Positions 46,885 through 60,780 of a stretch of 64,000 bases of DNA are shown piece by piece. This stretch comes from Brachyhypopomus gauderio (Eukaryota > Chordata > Actinopteri > Gymnotiformes > Hypopomidae). The DNA lies in contig NW_027506974.1 in assembly GCF_052324685.1 (NCBI RefSeq), positions 124,501-188,500 on the forward strand, written 5' to 3'. A model generated the notes under the pieces. That model had not been told where the DNA came from. It worked only from the letters and a program-made list of their open reading frames with translations, and did not search any database. Each line of letters begins with the position of its first letter. Positions within the stretch are counted from its first letter, which is position 1. Position numbers and translations under genes: made by a program.

Positions 46885-49800
46885 ATGACCCAGTTCAACA
46901 AGGGACCCGCCTACGGATTATCTGCAGAAGTTAAAAGCAAGGTACGTCGAAATGAACATTTTCTTCGGCGTAAAATGTAGTTAATATTTGTGTGAATTGT
47001 AGAGTAGTAGTTCACTGCAGTCTGCAGTTTTAACGTGCACGTAAAACATCAGTTGTCCCGTGTCTCGTCAGGCAGCTTTTGTGCTTTTATTCGGAAACCC
47101 TTCCCTTAAAACCGGGTCCAAACGCCAGAGTAACTTCAGTGCTCTTTTGAACGGAGGAAAACTTTCATAGGGATAAAGTAGAAATGTGGTTGTGCTTTAA
47201 TGTAAAGTATTATCTACTAAACCGTATAATAGAAACAGCCCACTGTGTGTGGACTAACGGACTATGGTGTCAATCTGGAGATTTTGAGTTTGTTTTAATA
47301 TTTTGTTGTAATTCTGCGGCATTAATGATATTTGTAGGCCCACATGTCGAAAAGCCAACGGCTTTATTTCATGTCAGTCGAAAACAGTATAAAAGTGTAA
47401 TTATGCGGATAAATGAAGTCCGTTGAATCTGGTTGTTGGACGTGTGCACCCTCCCTCCTTAGAGAATACACCACGACAAATACGAGCTGCTTCACTTCAT
47501 CTTAACGGTGCACTTCATGTGCTTGTGTGAAACCATGGTAGAAATAGTGTGGGCAGAGTTCCTTTATATGAGTTCCTTTATATGTGACCTCTTAACCCTG
47601 AGTGCAGATTTCTAGTAGCCACAGACTTTGCAAGTCTTACTGAATATTCAGAAATGTTTGGATGCAGTCTAGTATGCTAACTCTGTGTTTTGCAGTCAGT
47701 GTTGTGGGAGTTTTTTTTTTAGTAAAAGTCTTTTTAAAACCCAGGAATTCAGAACATTCCTGATCTCTGAGGTTTACAGAGTCAGAGGGGTACGTGGTCC
47801 CACGGAGAAACATGCCCACCAACGTTTGGTAGCACAAAGCTTTAACCCCTAGAAACTGATTTCACACAACACTGTGTTTAAAAAGGCAGCTTTCTACAGT
47901 GTGATGGATTTGCTCCTGGGATGTGTGCGGAAGCACAGTTAAGCTGTATTGTGGCTCCACTGGCTTACCTCCTGTGGCCAAGGATATCTCTGAACCATGT
48001 GATCCAAGGTCTTCTGCCAAGCCCTGCCTGGGAGAGCACTTTACTCTTAAATAATATGAGAGCCATTTTCTTTGTCCATTACTGTTTTTTTTACATGATG
48101 AAAGCCAAACAAATCTATAGTAAAGAATGTGAAGTTAGGTGAAACCCTCAAAGCAATCGTTTTCCCCTCTACCTCTTTAGTTTTACAGATTTTCTTGTAG
48201 AATGTGAGTTTGTGTTCTATATCTTTGTGGTTTCTCATTTTGCATTCATAATGTCAGTAATTCTACACCAGACACAGACATTGTGCTTATGCAGGATTTT
48301 GGTTGTTTTATATACAAACATGTGAATGTCTTACAAAGCTTAGCAGTGTATAACACTGACCACTTAGCAGCTGGTGTCATTCTCCGCTTTATTGCATCTT
48401 TTGTGACATTTGTAAAATGTTCTGGTTGAAATTATTCTCAGGAGTACGGGGGAGAACATCCTTCTCGGGAACATTTTATTTTCCGACCTTCTCCATGGGT
48501 CGTGTGCTTTTGGAGGCTTGTTGGTGTTTTCTAGTTTCAGTAGTAGATGGGAAAGTTCATTACTCAATGCTGATTGTGTATTCTGTTTTCTGATTCTGTT
48601 GCTCGTGAGAAGAATGTGAAGTAGACTGAGAACTTTCAGTATAGTTTAGTATCGTAGTATCTGTTGTTCCTGTTATCTTTTCTATCAGTTAGTCCTCCTA
48701 TTTGCACATAATTTCTGGGATGATTAAGTTTGGTGAAAGGATGAATTCAGTATCACATGTTTCCACACTCACACACTGCCCCTTACTGGTTATGTAATAT
48801 CTTCCTCGAGGGTCAGTCATTACCATTTTATCGGCAAAACACATCACTTCCCCATTTTACAGTTATCACAAGTTACACATTGCCTTCTTTAGTCTGTCTA
48901 AATTATTTACGTATGGACACGTCATCTTGCAGAATGAGTTATATTTGAGTCCTCAGATCTCTGGGGGAGGGGTGAGTGGCTGACTTTCATTGAATAATGT
49001 TTGCCTGTGGGTAGGTGGGTGGGTGGGTGGGTGGGGGGGTTGTTGGGACAGTTAGCAAACAGTCCAGAGAAATGTGCTGGATCTGCCTGAAATGCATCTG
49101 CTTTAGGGAAGAGGCTTGACGTGGCATAAAAATGGCTGTTGTGGTATTGTGATCATTTACTGCTGTGACTGATTTTAGTGTTTTCTCAGGTTGATGGCTT
49201 TTTTGTTTTGCACAATGCGTGAACTCGCACCCTTTATAAGATTGAATACACCTTCTGTCTTTTTTTTTGTTTTGTTTGAGAAACATCCCTTTATCACTGT
49301 AGTAGGTTCATGTTTCTCTCCATCTACGCTTTCTTGCTTTTTGCATGTCACCGTGTAACAGAGTGCAGCACAGGGGCATTCTGGGGGCTGTAGTGTTTGG
49401 AGAACAGTATGTGTGCATGGTTTTGGGTGTAACCGCATTGGGTTGAGCGCGGTGACCCACAGGCCATTCCTTCCTAATGCCACATTCTGATCACGGCTTT
49501 GTCGTACACCACCTTTTCTGACTCGTGTAGATGGAGTGTCCAGGTGGCCCGGCACTCTTGCGGCCTTTCCCTGTAATGTGCTGATGAGCAGATCTTTTCC
49601 TGGATCGGATCAGGCTGTGTGGAGAGTTACCAGCTGCAGCCTTCTACTGCCATTTGGAGTTGGACAGGAAAGTCCGTTTCCTCAGGCCATTGTTGCTACG
49701 CTTTAGGCCCCCCACATCCGTTGCGAGGCTTTTAAGCAGACCGTCTTTTACACGCCCCATAAGTGTTCCTGATCTTGATTTAAGATGCGTTATAAGTAGC

Positions 49801-52800
49801 TTTGAAGGCCAGGCGGACGGTGTTGTCTAAGGAGTCTGTTTTGTTTCGGTTATTGTGCCTGTTTAATCTACACTGTCTGCCTGTTAAAGACCGATGTACT
49901 TGAGGGTTCAAGGACTTTTTTGTGGTGTCGTCATTCGTCGAGTGAATGAGATCGAGAACTGTCTTGTGAGCTGTGTTCAGGTTCTGCTCATGTGTAAACG
50001 GTTCTGGTTGATTCCCCGCGTACAGCTGATCTATCTTCCTGTTGACGTGTCCTCGTGCTAACTGGCGGTTAAATATTAATCATGACATGTTGGAATGTCC
50101 GTATACACTTTGTCCAGTACTTTAAAAATATTTTCAGTCAAGACATCTGTAGGTTTGTAATCTATGACACTCATCTTGTTCACCTTACCATGCCATGTTA
50201 GTGTGGCGTCTACAAAATGAATATTTTCTTTTGCTGCCTTTTGCAATTGCATCATAAGCTGGATGTAAGTTCATGTCCGATAATGTTGCATGAAAGCCTG
50301 GACTGCCTGTGTCTGCTTCTGTCCTGATGGATGTCCTGTTCATGTGTGAAGATGCAGTTCATCTCTGGAGCAGAACTTTCTGGATTTTGCTCCAGAAATT
50401 TTAATGACCTTGCCAAGAAAGGAGATCTTGACTGGGACTTTTTGGGCTTGGCGTTGGCCGTGCTCCCGGAGGACGACTGTTGGAAGAAGTGAGAAACTCC
50501 TGCCCTCTGATCTGGCCCTGTAATCTCCCTGCCACATAGAGGAGTGTCTGTTCTGCTGATGTTCTAGTTCATCAGTTAACTTCTAAATTAATTGGTCCAG
50601 TGAGGAGCCTGTAATTGTGTGAGAGAACCTGAATCCATGGTAACCTTTAAATATCGCGCGCACACAGACGCACAGAACAGTCGGTCTTTTGAAACCTGTG
50701 GAACAAAACTCCATATTTGCCCTTTTTGAGAATGAGAGACTTTTATAAGGCTCTTGGCCTTTTGTCTGTCATTATGTGTGAGGAGGCTTCATGTGTGACC
50801 TCAGATTGCACATGGGGAGTGAGCGTGCCCTATGGTGGTGTTTTTATTTTTTCTTCCTCTTTTTTTCCTGGTGACTGCCCTCACATTCCAGCGGACGGGC
50901 TTTTTGCGAGGCACCAGCGATTTCACTGAACTCGGGCCAAAACGCGCCTCCTCTGCACTGAAAAGAGGGATTGAAAGCAGCATAACGAGGGCCTGAAGGC
51001 GTTTGGTTGGAGAGGCTACCGTTGACCATATGTTTATAAGAGCACTCCAACACCAGCTGTTCTGTATCGCCTTGTATTACTCACTCGGACCGCCTTACTA
51101 ACCTTGTGTCGGCCAAGCAGAAGTGGGGGAAATACTTCCTTTTCGGTTCCAAATGTAATGTTGTTGTTGTTGTTGTTGTTTCTCATGCATCCTGCACATC
51201 ACATGCACATTCTCCTCTTTGAGATTCAGTGTTAAATAAACATGGTGCTGTTGACCAGCTTGTATTGTTTATAAGCGAGACGGCCGGAGGTGTGTCTGTT
51301 CCTCACACCTGGCACATGCCCTCATTCTTTCACTTTGATGCACTTTACACAATATCTAACAGCTTTAACCACGTATCCCAGACCTGTGCTTCAGGTCAGG
51401 CAGGATGAGCGGTATTTCACACCGGCTTCTGTTCGTCGTGCAGCGTCTGGGGAGCGGGAGGGGCGGGAGGGGCTCCGGGGCAAAGTGTACTCCTGCTCAA
51501 TCTGTCTTAGTTGGCTCAGGGAGCTTCCTGCTCACTCGGGTCTGATGACTCCATCAGCTCTGGCAGTGGAGATGCTGACCCCTGAAGCCGTCCTTGAAAC
51601 GGCACACCAGAGAGAAATGCCATTCGCTGGCTTTCGCCTTCACGTTAGCTCTGCGCTAATGTCAGATGGATTCGTTCGGAAGGTTCTTGTTTTACTGGCA
51701 GTTGGGATAATTACCGTGGAATGGAGGCTTTACGTTTTGTCGAGTGTTTGTGTTGTTTGCACCTCATAGGGGTAAATATGCTCACAGTTGGATTGTAAAC
51801 TTTCATGAATTCTAGCTGCCAGCTGGCAAAGGTCAAATGAAGTAAGTTATTTAAGGACTAATGTTATAGAAACAGCAGTTACCAGTCAGAGAGGGTCTAT
51901 TTTCTGGTGCACGATTGGATTTGTTGATCATATAAATCAAGTGTCTGATGAAAACAAAAACCCAACCAAACGGCCTGAGCATGGCTTCTTTCCTTTCAGT
52001 TGGAAGAGACTGAATTATGCTTGTGGCATTGGTAATGGTATATTGTAAACATTTTCTATATGAGTCTTTGATTTCTGTGACATTTCTTGGAGAGATTGGT
52101 GTCCTGTCTGTCAAATATCTCCATTAGCTGATTAGTAGATGTATTTTAACAGGGCTGAAAACGATGGGGTTGCGTGCTAGTATATAATTACTACGATTGC
52201 CATCTGCAAGCAGCTACAATGCCTTCCTGAGCACTCTACATACCACGATCATTCCAGCAAAAGGCATAAAATATTATAATACACACTTTTAGCTGTAGGT
52301 ACAGAATGTGATCTGTACCTCTGCTCATGTTTCGTCCACGTTTAGATTGCTCAGAAATATGACCCACAAAAGGAGGAGGAGCTTCGCTTCTGGATCGAGG
52401 AAGTGACTGGGATGCCCATCGGAGACAACTTCCAGAAGGGCCTGAAGGACGGTGTGATCTTGTGCGAGTAAGTGCTGTGTGTGTGTGTGTGTGTGCGCGG
52501 TGATGACTCGACATGCTCGGACAGACACGTTGTCCGTTGTCACATGGTAGTATCCTCCATCTTCAGGACATTCTGGATCAGGCATATACAGACACGATGG
52601 GCCTGTTTATATCCCTAATGTTTGTAAGCAGCTTTTGTTTTATAGTAATAAAAATGTTTAATAGAGTTTTCTAATCTTTTTTTAATTTTAGGTTAATAAA
52701 CAAGCTACAGCCAGGAGCCATAAAGAAAATCAACCACTCTCAGTTGAACTGGCATAAGGTAGTTACACCTGCTTCTTATCCAACTCCAGACCTTTGTTCT

Positions 52801-54517
52801 GCGAGGCATTCGGTGTCCTGGACAGGAGAGACGTGCCTTCAGAAATAGCCCAGTAATGGCTCTGTGGCATCCTGTTCTGCCCTGCCGTCACGTGCTGCTG
52901 GGATATGTAGTCCTACTCAGCAGCATTTTACCTTACTGACATCATGTCTTGTATCTTATTACATTCTGTTTGGACCCTGTGCTTCCTGTAGTTGGAGAAC
53001 CTTGGGAACTTCATCAAAGCTATCTTGGCCTATGGCTTGAAGCCCAATGACATCTTTGAAGCCAATGACCTCTTTGAAAATGGAAACATGACTCAGGTCC
53101 AGACTACACTTCTAGCCCTGGCCAGCATGGTATGCTCTTCACCTCTGACGTGCACCGGAGACCCAGTGTGGTCTTTCCTCGCACTTCTTTCTGGTCTTTT
53201 AACATTTTCACGTGTCCCTTTTTAAAACACGTGGACATGCATATCCTTGTTTGTAATGTTAATGTATTACTTTTTGTAGGCAAAAACCAAAGGAATTGAC
53301 ACAAAAGTTGATATTGGAGTGAAATATGCAGATAAACAGGAGAGACATTTTGACGATGAGAAGATGAAGGCAGGCCAGTGTGTTATTGGACTTCAGGTTA
53401 GACACGCACCATCTAATATACCATCAGACCAGTGGAGCCCTGCTATGTTGTCTTGTGGCGTATTGTGGACAAAGTGATTTATTTTCCAATATTTCCAGAT
53501 GGGAACCAACAAATGTGCCAGCCAGGCGGGTATGACTGCCTATGGCACCCGGAGACACCTCTACGACCCAAAGACACAGACAGATAAGCCGTACGACCAG
53601 ACCACCATCAGCCTACAGATGGGCACTAACAAAGGAGCCAGTCAGGTATCTCCAACGCACCTGACGTGAGATAGAAGTGGAGAGCATGGGCACACACACA
53701 CAACCTTTTGATCTCTCTGTCTGTCCGTCTCTGTCTGTCCGTCTCTGTCTGTCCGTCTCTGTCTCTCTGTCTACATGTACTAGAAAATACAGTATAGGAG
53801 TAACTGTGACCACTCTATCAGGGTACCCGTGGGACCTTAAAAAGTCTTAAAATGTCTTAAATTTAGTTTTCCATATTCAAGGCCTAAAAATGTCTTAAAA
53901 TGTCTGGAATTTTATGAGGGGAGGCATTAAATTATTATAAGTGTGTGTTGTTCAGTTGTTCTGGAGCGATGTGAACTTTGCCGAATCTAGCGCTAATGCA
54001 GAAAATAACCGCTCCAGGGTCCTAGTGCTAGATTCCTAGCGTTGGAGTATACGGCCTCAACAACGTCAACAACAACAATCCTACTGACACAACCTACTCT
54101 CCAGGTCCTTAAATCCTTTTTTTTTTTGTCATTGAACTGTGCTCTTCCCTCTCTCTCCCTCTCTCTCTCTAGGCCGGCATGTCTGCACCGGGTACCCGGA
54201 GAGACATCTTCGACCAGAAGACGGCGGTCCAACCGTTGGACAACTCCACCATCTCTCTGCAGATGGGCACCAACAAGGTGGCCTCCCAGAAGGGCATGAG
54301 CGTGTACGGGCTGGGCAGGCAAGTCTACGACCCCAAGTACTGCGCCCCCTCCACGGACGCGGCCGTCGTCCACGCCAACGGCAGCCAGGGCACCGGCACC
54401 AACGGCTCCGAGATCAGCGACAGTGACTATCAGGCCGAGTACCAGGAAGAGGAGTACCAAGGGAGTTACCATGACGACTACAGCGGCCACTACAACGACC
54501 AAGGCATCGACTACTAG
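46885..54517 (+). CDS. cnn3: Calponin 3 (acidic calponin)
   Basis: Actin-binding protein that stabilises stress fibres and modulates actomyosin contractility; broadly expressed. Exons 46885-46941, 52346-52467, 52692-52758, 52992-53129, 53280-53396, 53499-53645 and 54173-54517 join in phase to 330 residues (human 329). Domains: N-terminal [19 protein letters not shown]; a calponin-homology domain over roughly residues 25-130 ([59 protein letters not shown]); three 23-26 residue calponin repeats with cores [32 protein letters not shown] and [16 protein letters not shown]; then an acidic Asp/Glu/Tyr-rich tail ending NDQGIDY, the mark of CNN3 rather than CNN1 or CNN2. Intron 1 is 5.4 kb; intron 6 holds a transposon fragment. 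Confidence 0.97.
53819..54050. mobile_element. Fragment of a hAT-like DNA transposon in cnn3 intron 6
   Basis: It begins with CAGGGTACCCGTGGGACC followed by repeated AAAGTCTTAAAATGTCTTAAA, a pattern typical of the end of dispersed fish hAT elements. An internal inverted repeat pairs AATCTAGCGCTA (53984-53995) with TAGTGCTAGATT (54023-54034). The phrase TCCTAGTGCTAGATT also occurs in the MITE at 183-519 (335-349). The far terminus is not clear, so the boundaries are approximate. Confidence 0.5.
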
Positions 54518-54636
54518 GGAGAGCCGCGCTATTAGTTGAAGCAGTATTAATGCGTTATATATCAACAGAGCAAGTCTTTTGCTATCCTTGCTAGTCTTCC
54601 TTTTGTGTTGAGGGATGAGAGAGGCGCTGTGTGTGG

Positions 54637-54678
<42 letters not shown>

Positions 54679-55308
54679 GCATTGTGCTTCTCACCTCTCA
54701 TATTCCTCTATACTGCAGCTCCTCTATTAAGCGGCAGTGTTTTAAATCGGTCATAGGTAATATAGAATGGCAAGAAATCTAAAACCTGCTTATCCGAACA
54801 TTTCTTTTTAAAATGTTTTTTTATGAAGTATAGAGAACTGTGAAGTCAAGATTACCCAATTGTACTATGCAGCATTTGCTCAGTAAGGTTCAGCTTTTAT
54901 ATCCCATGACTGTGCGTGTGTGTGTGTGTGCGTGTGTTGGTTTTAACTAAATGATTCCACATCTCAGACTGAGTCCTACCAGTTCAGCTAAACTCCACTG
55001 CAGCCCGAGAGCACTGATGATGTAAAGTGGACACACAAGTGGACCAAAAGCCTTTTTACATCACTGGAAATGTAAAATCATTTCGCTCGGAAATGATTGA
55101 GGTTGTGGTGCTTTTAAAAAGTTCCGTCATTAGACTGGATGACCAAAAAACCTTCTTTCTTCCAGCTTTTATCAAATAGTTTTATTTGTGCCATAATCTC
55201 TAATTTTCATATAAATTCCACTCCCTCTGTATTTATTGCAATTTCTCATTTAAACTGTTCGTCCGTCATATGGTTCTTTTTATGATTACAATGTATGTTA
55301 TGAATAAA
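54518..55308 (+). other. cnn3: cnn3 3' UTR with polyadenylation signal
   Basis: Roughly 0.8 kb follows the stop codon, with (GT)n tracts at about 54632-54675 and 54917-54940. AATAAA at 55303-55308, in a TGTATGTTATGAATAAAGC context, is a convincing signal. Confidence 0.65.
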
Positions 55309-57160
55309 GCATTTAATGTTTTGTTTCTCCAAGACTTTCCCTTTGTAGAAATACAGTTTAATATTGTTACTTGACAATTTGTCCTTTTAAAACCAAAATA
55401 TAGCATTTTCAGTACCCTCTATTAAATTTCAATTTCATATGACGTAAACAAGAATAAGACGTAAATAGCTTGACCCCTGCTTCAGAGTAGTGGTCTATAG
55501 TTGAAATATGGTTTCATGTTTAGCCTCTGATTTAATTAGCTAGCACACAGCTCTTGTATATTTTATGAAGGTGAAAGGCACAGAGACTTAGATGAGCATT
55601 CAATCTGCTCAAGGCAATATGGTAAAATCATAAATCTTCTGTTCTTGAGGCAACCCTCCGAGGGTGCAGGAGGACTTTTGGAAGCTGGCCCTTGAGCTAG
55701 TGGCCCCTGATTTCTTCAAATGCTTATATAACCTCCTTGAGTTCACTTTGAGTGGAAAACCAGAATCTAAAGTAGAGAAGCTCTGTATAAGTAATCGGAA
55801 AGAAAACTAACTGCATCTTGTGATTATACGCATGGTATCTTGACAGATGAGGGTTTAAAGGGACTGAAAGGTTTGCATCTTTTCTTGTGTATGTTAATAC
55901 AGTTCTGTGCTCAGAATATTGTGATGGGGGGCCCAACAGGTCCAAACCTGCTGATCAGCTCCAAAGGATCTGGGTTGGATTATGTAGCGTAGCTTCCTGT
56001 CCAGCTGTGAGTGCAGCGTGCTGAAGGAAGAATACCAGACCTCGTTTCTCGGACCTGTTGGCTGATTGATGGAGAGTTTGTCCTGTTTTTGCACTAGCAA
56101 GTTTACATTTTGACATTATGACCTTAAGAAATGTCACATAATGGAGACCTGCAGTGTTTGCATTAATTAAATAAAACAAAAGTGAGCTTTGCTAAAATCT
56201 CTGGCTACTGAAATTGCCTAAAAATGTGAAGTACAATTTACAAGACATCGTATGTTCCAGTGAAGATCTGCCTGTGTGAGAACAATCCCACTGGATGATC
56301 TGGGGAGACGTTCTTCCCTCCAGCTGCTGCTAATGTGGGTATAAAAGTGGACCTGACGGCCAGTGATGTGAGGAGATGAGCTGGAAACTGAACCGAACCA
56401 TCCTTGAGCTTCCTCAGAAATCTCTGGCCTTCTTTCAAATGCTGTCTCCTTCTTTCCCCCCTTCACTGCCAGGGAATAATAAGTGCTTTGTACTAGCTGT
56501 GGAATCCGGGACCAAAACGCAAGACTCAATTATAGGGAAGGCCTTAAAAAAAAAAAGACTGTTACCGCAGCAACCACCGTGGGCCTTTACAGGGAGACAG
56601 AAAGTGAAGCAGTCGTGCAGCAGAGAGTGTTCGGTTCCAGCTCGGTCGTGCAGTGGTGGGTGCACAGGGCCCAACCGTGTTCACGCTCCGCTCTCTAAAG
56701 CCTGAATGAGCTGCTGCGTCTACCTCATGCCTCTGGTATTCTTCAGTGTTTTACTTATGAACAATGAGGTAACGTCTCTCGCCATTGAAAACCTTTAATG
56801 CCGTGAAGCGTTTTAATATGGTTGCGTTAAGCTATTCAGCAGTGGAGGTATTATATTGTGTTGATACCGTGATCGATATTGGTTTGACCCAGCGGATACA
56901 AGCTGGGCCCTGTCTGCTTTTACAGATTTGATTTCACATTTCTCCCAGCCATCTGCTCTGTGTGTGTGAAACGTGATCGAGCTCTTCTCTGTGAATCTAA
57001 AGGCAATAGTGAGCAGGACAGTCTAAACCCTCTAAACCAGTCTAAACACTAAAACAGTCTCAGGGCTGCAGTCTGGTCTTTATTAGCAGCTCGCTCCTGC
57101 ATGATGGTCCAGCAGCCGTAACTCAACACACCTCAGCTGAAGAGAGGAGGCATTTCAGAC
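55309..57160. other. Intergenic, no gene recognised
   Basis: Mixed-composition DNA downstream of cnn3. Short frames on both strands around 56220-56700 overlap one another and match nothing known. Confidence 0.4.
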
Positions 57161-57950
57161 GGGGAGGGGAGAGGGGAGGAGAGGGGAGGAGAGGAGAGGG
57201 GAGGAGAGGAGAGGGGAGGAGAGGAGAGGGGAGGAGAGGGGAGGAGAGGAGAGGGGAGGAGAGGAGAGGAGAGGAGAGGAGAGGGGAGGGGAGGGGAGGA
57301 GAGGGGAGGAGAGGAGAGGGGAGGGGAGGAGAGGAGAGGGGAGGAGAGGAGAGGGGAGGAGAGGGGAGGAGAGGAGAGGGGAGGAGAGGGGAGGGGAGGA
57401 GAGGGGAGGAGAGGGGAGGAGAGAGGAGGAGAGGAGAGGAGAGGGGAGGAGAGGGGAGGAGAGGAGAGGGGAGGAGAGGAGAGGGGAGGAGAGGGGAGGA
57501 GAGGAGAGGAGAGGGGAGGGAGGGGAGGAGAGGGGAGGAGAGGAGAGGAGAGGAGAGGGGAGGAGAGGGGAGGGGAGGAGAGGGGAGGGGAGGAGAGGAG
57601 AGGGGAGGGGAGGGGAGGGGAGGGGAGGGGAGGAGAGGGGAGGAGAGGGGAGGGGAGGGGAGGAGAGGGGAGGAGAGGGGAGGAGAGGAGAGGGGAGGAG
57701 AGAGGAGGAGAGGGGAGGAGAGGAGAGGAGAGGGGAGGAGAGGAGGGGAGGAGAGGAGAGGGGAGGGGAGGAGAGGAGAGGGGAGGAGAGGAGAGGGGAG
57801 GAGAGGGGAGGGGAGGAGAGGAGAGGGGAGGAGAGGAGAGGGGAGGAGAGGGGAGGAGAGAGGAGGAGGGGAGGAGAGGGGAGGAGAGGAGAGGGGAGGA
57901 GAGGAGAGGGGAGGAGAGGGGAGGAGAGGGGAGGGGAGGGGAGGGGAGGA
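57161..57950. repeat. 790-bp homopurine GGGGAGGAGA-type tract
   Basis: Nearly 800 consecutive bases of G and A only on the plus strand, built from GAGGGG, GAGGA and GAGA blocks in shifting order. Such mirror-rich purine tracts can form triplex (H-DNA), and its dense GGGG runs can form G-quadruplexes. Confidence 0.97.
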
Positions 57951-58013
57951 TGTATTTGTCTTTACGCAGACACGTAGAGAGGGTGGAGAGGGTGTGAGGG
58001 AGGGGACCGGGAT

Positions 58014-58035
58014 GGGGGGGGGGGGGGGGGGGGGG
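58014..58035. repeat. G22 homopolymer
   Basis: Twenty-two consecutive guanines 64 bases beyond the homopurine tract. Confidence 0.9.
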
Positions 58036-58752
58036 TTCCTGGAGCTGACAGGCTGTTCACAGTGAGATACAGCCCCCTTGCTAGGTAGAGCTGGGCCTGA
58101 TCCAGGACCTGTGGAGATGTCTGGAGGCCTCTAGGTGTGGTACAGGTCCACCACTGAACGGAGCTGAATGGAAATAGTTTCACGTTAATGCACTTGCACT
58201 TTCTTTTGTTTCCATATTCTGTAGTTAGCAGTAAAATTCCTGTCATGCCTCTGTAAACGGAACCACTTGAGACCAGTTTTTTATTGTTCGGTAAGTACAG
58301 CCATGTCTTTACTATTCAAAATTCTTAAAAGGTTTTTTTTTTCCACGAAACACTGTAGTTTGAACTCAAATCATGGCGTGTGTTTTCACTAATGGCAGCC
58401 TACATGGTAGGATTTACATTACAAAATTTTATTAAGTTGAACTTTTTATGCACAGACAAAAGATGAAAGAAAAACCAACCATGTCCCATGACATCCGGAT
58501 CTTCCTGCATGTTTGTAGCAGAATAAATAAATTTCTCAGATGATCAAAACATTTGGCAGCAGGTCACACTCAGCTGCACACAGACCAACCGGCCCGTGAA
58601 CGTCCTCCCTTAATCCACAGACTTATTATTTATTTATTCCACGGATTTATTATTCGACAGCTAACAACAGACACGACACATGTCTCATTTGCAGGAACAG
58701 GAGCTGTTGCTATATCGGGATAATTATAAATATTTATAATATTCTTAATATT

Positions 58753-58798
<46 letters not shown>

Positions 58799-60780
58799 TG
58801 ATTTAGCCAATTAATATTTATTATGCAAGAGGTATGTGTGTCTGCGTTCTGTGTTAATCAGAAACAGCTGTCGAGAGTCACTGTGTGGCATTATCTCTGA
58901 ATTGCTTGTTTCTCTGGCTCAAATGAGGTCTAATTTTCCTGGGCATTGACATCCATTCAGACAAAGCCACATTCATGGCCAACCTGCTCTCGTGGTGGGG
59001 AAGTGTGACGGAATGTAAGTCTGAACTTCCTAAACTCCAAGCAACAAATCAGCACCATCGGCCTTTGAACAATGAAATAGTTCTTCAGGGTGATGGGGAG
59101 CTACAGACATCTGATCTCAGTTACTAAACAGAGAGGTAAGATTACCTCTGTTTTAATGCCAATTAGTCAGCTAGTATGTCCCCTTCACAGACATTAAAAG
59201 TTCACCAGTAGCACTGGGAGAGAAACGCTTTTCACAATTCTTTTGTAGCACACGGCAGATCTCACACAATGGTATTTTTTCACTTTTCATTTAATTAAGA
59301 TTTACTGGTTTCACAATTGGCTTGCAAAGGGCTCAATAAACTGCATTTGGTGTATGTAATCTGATAAATTCACTAGCACATTTTAGCGCTTTTACTTCAG
59401 TTCTCAAGCTTATGTTAGGCTGTTAAACCGCACAAATGTTAGGAGGAACAACTAAACTGCAAGGAATCTTCAGGAGAGGGTGCACAGGAATTTCATTGCT
59501 CTTGTTCAGATAGAGAATTACAAACTCTGAGACAGAGTCAGTGGTGGTTAAAACACCATCACCATGGTCGTGCTCAAAGAATCCACAGTCAACAGGGCCA
59601 CTGGCGGTTGCTTTTGAAACCTTTTGACAATGAGCAGCGTGTTGGACCAGAACCCCCTTTCAATGGTTTGTGTGGAAGAGAAATTCTGAGTGCCCAGACT
59701 ATGAGTTGATAAGTCTGAGTAAAATTCTGGTCCATTATGTAATGGTTCTCATAGTCCATAATCTTTCTCTCCTATCTCTTTGTCTCTTCCACTCTAATGT
59801 ATTTAAATGTTCCTTTAATGTCTATTCAGTGACATTAAATTCTGATCTATGAAACAGATAATATTTTTATCACTCTCAGTGCAGTTCTACACTTTGCTTG
59901 CACACACTCCACTTGTATAAAGTCTTTCGTGCATCCTGTGTACAAATGTTTTCATGCTAATAAACAAAGCTACCGTAAGTGTAATCTTATATCTTAAGTG
60001 TCAACTAGTGCTGAGAACTGGTGAAGTTCAAGTCCAAATTCAATGCATTCAACAAGTAAAACTCAATGTGGAAAAACCATTTACACATGTCTACGCACAG
60101 TGAGTGTTCAGTTTCTTCCGTGAGAAAGGTAAGATTTTCCTATTGCATGCACTGAAAAGGCACTCTGAATATTCACTCCTAGGGTTTCTTACATGTTGCC
60201 AACATCGTCATTCTGATGATAAAAAAAAACATTAACCTTTGCAAGCGATGGCGGTGTGACCTAGACACGAGAGACCCAGAATAGAATCAAGACAAAAGGG
60301 TCACGCCCTGCTGTCTCCTGCAGACACGCCCACACAGCCATCCTACCCCTGTGACCTGTGTTTGTGTCTGCTCTGTGGGGTCACTGTTTCCTCTGGATTC
60401 TTCTGGGTCAGGGTGTGGTGACATCAGCAGGACGGGTTAGGAAAAGTGCAGAAAGCTAAAGGTGCAAGAGCATTATGACCATGAAGATGGTTTTATTTCC
60501 ACAGTGTCTGGACCTGAGGGAGTTGCTGAAGACAACTAAATCTTGGTGTAGGCAAGAACAGGATGATACTGATTGTTAGCAGAGAGATCATTTTATGTTG
60601 CCGAAAATAGGGACCATTTCAGAAGGGGGTGTTCTGTGATAATATTAACATCACCATGTCTGCTGTAGCAAAATAAGTAATTACTTTATTACAGTAATTA
60701 AAATGTCTATAGTCATTATATGAAATCAAAAGAAGAACCACATAATTTTAGAGATGGTGCATGTCTGCAGACTCTACATG
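58036..60780. other. Intergenic, no gene recognised
   Basis: AT-rich DNA with an (AT)n tract at 58756-58792. No exon, RNA gene or clear transposon was found. Confidence 0.4.

Noticed and set aside
53993-54565. 190-codon minus-strand frame at the end of cnn3
   Set aside because: It is antisense to the last cnn3 exon, with valine/alanine-rich low-information sequence and no supporting signals.
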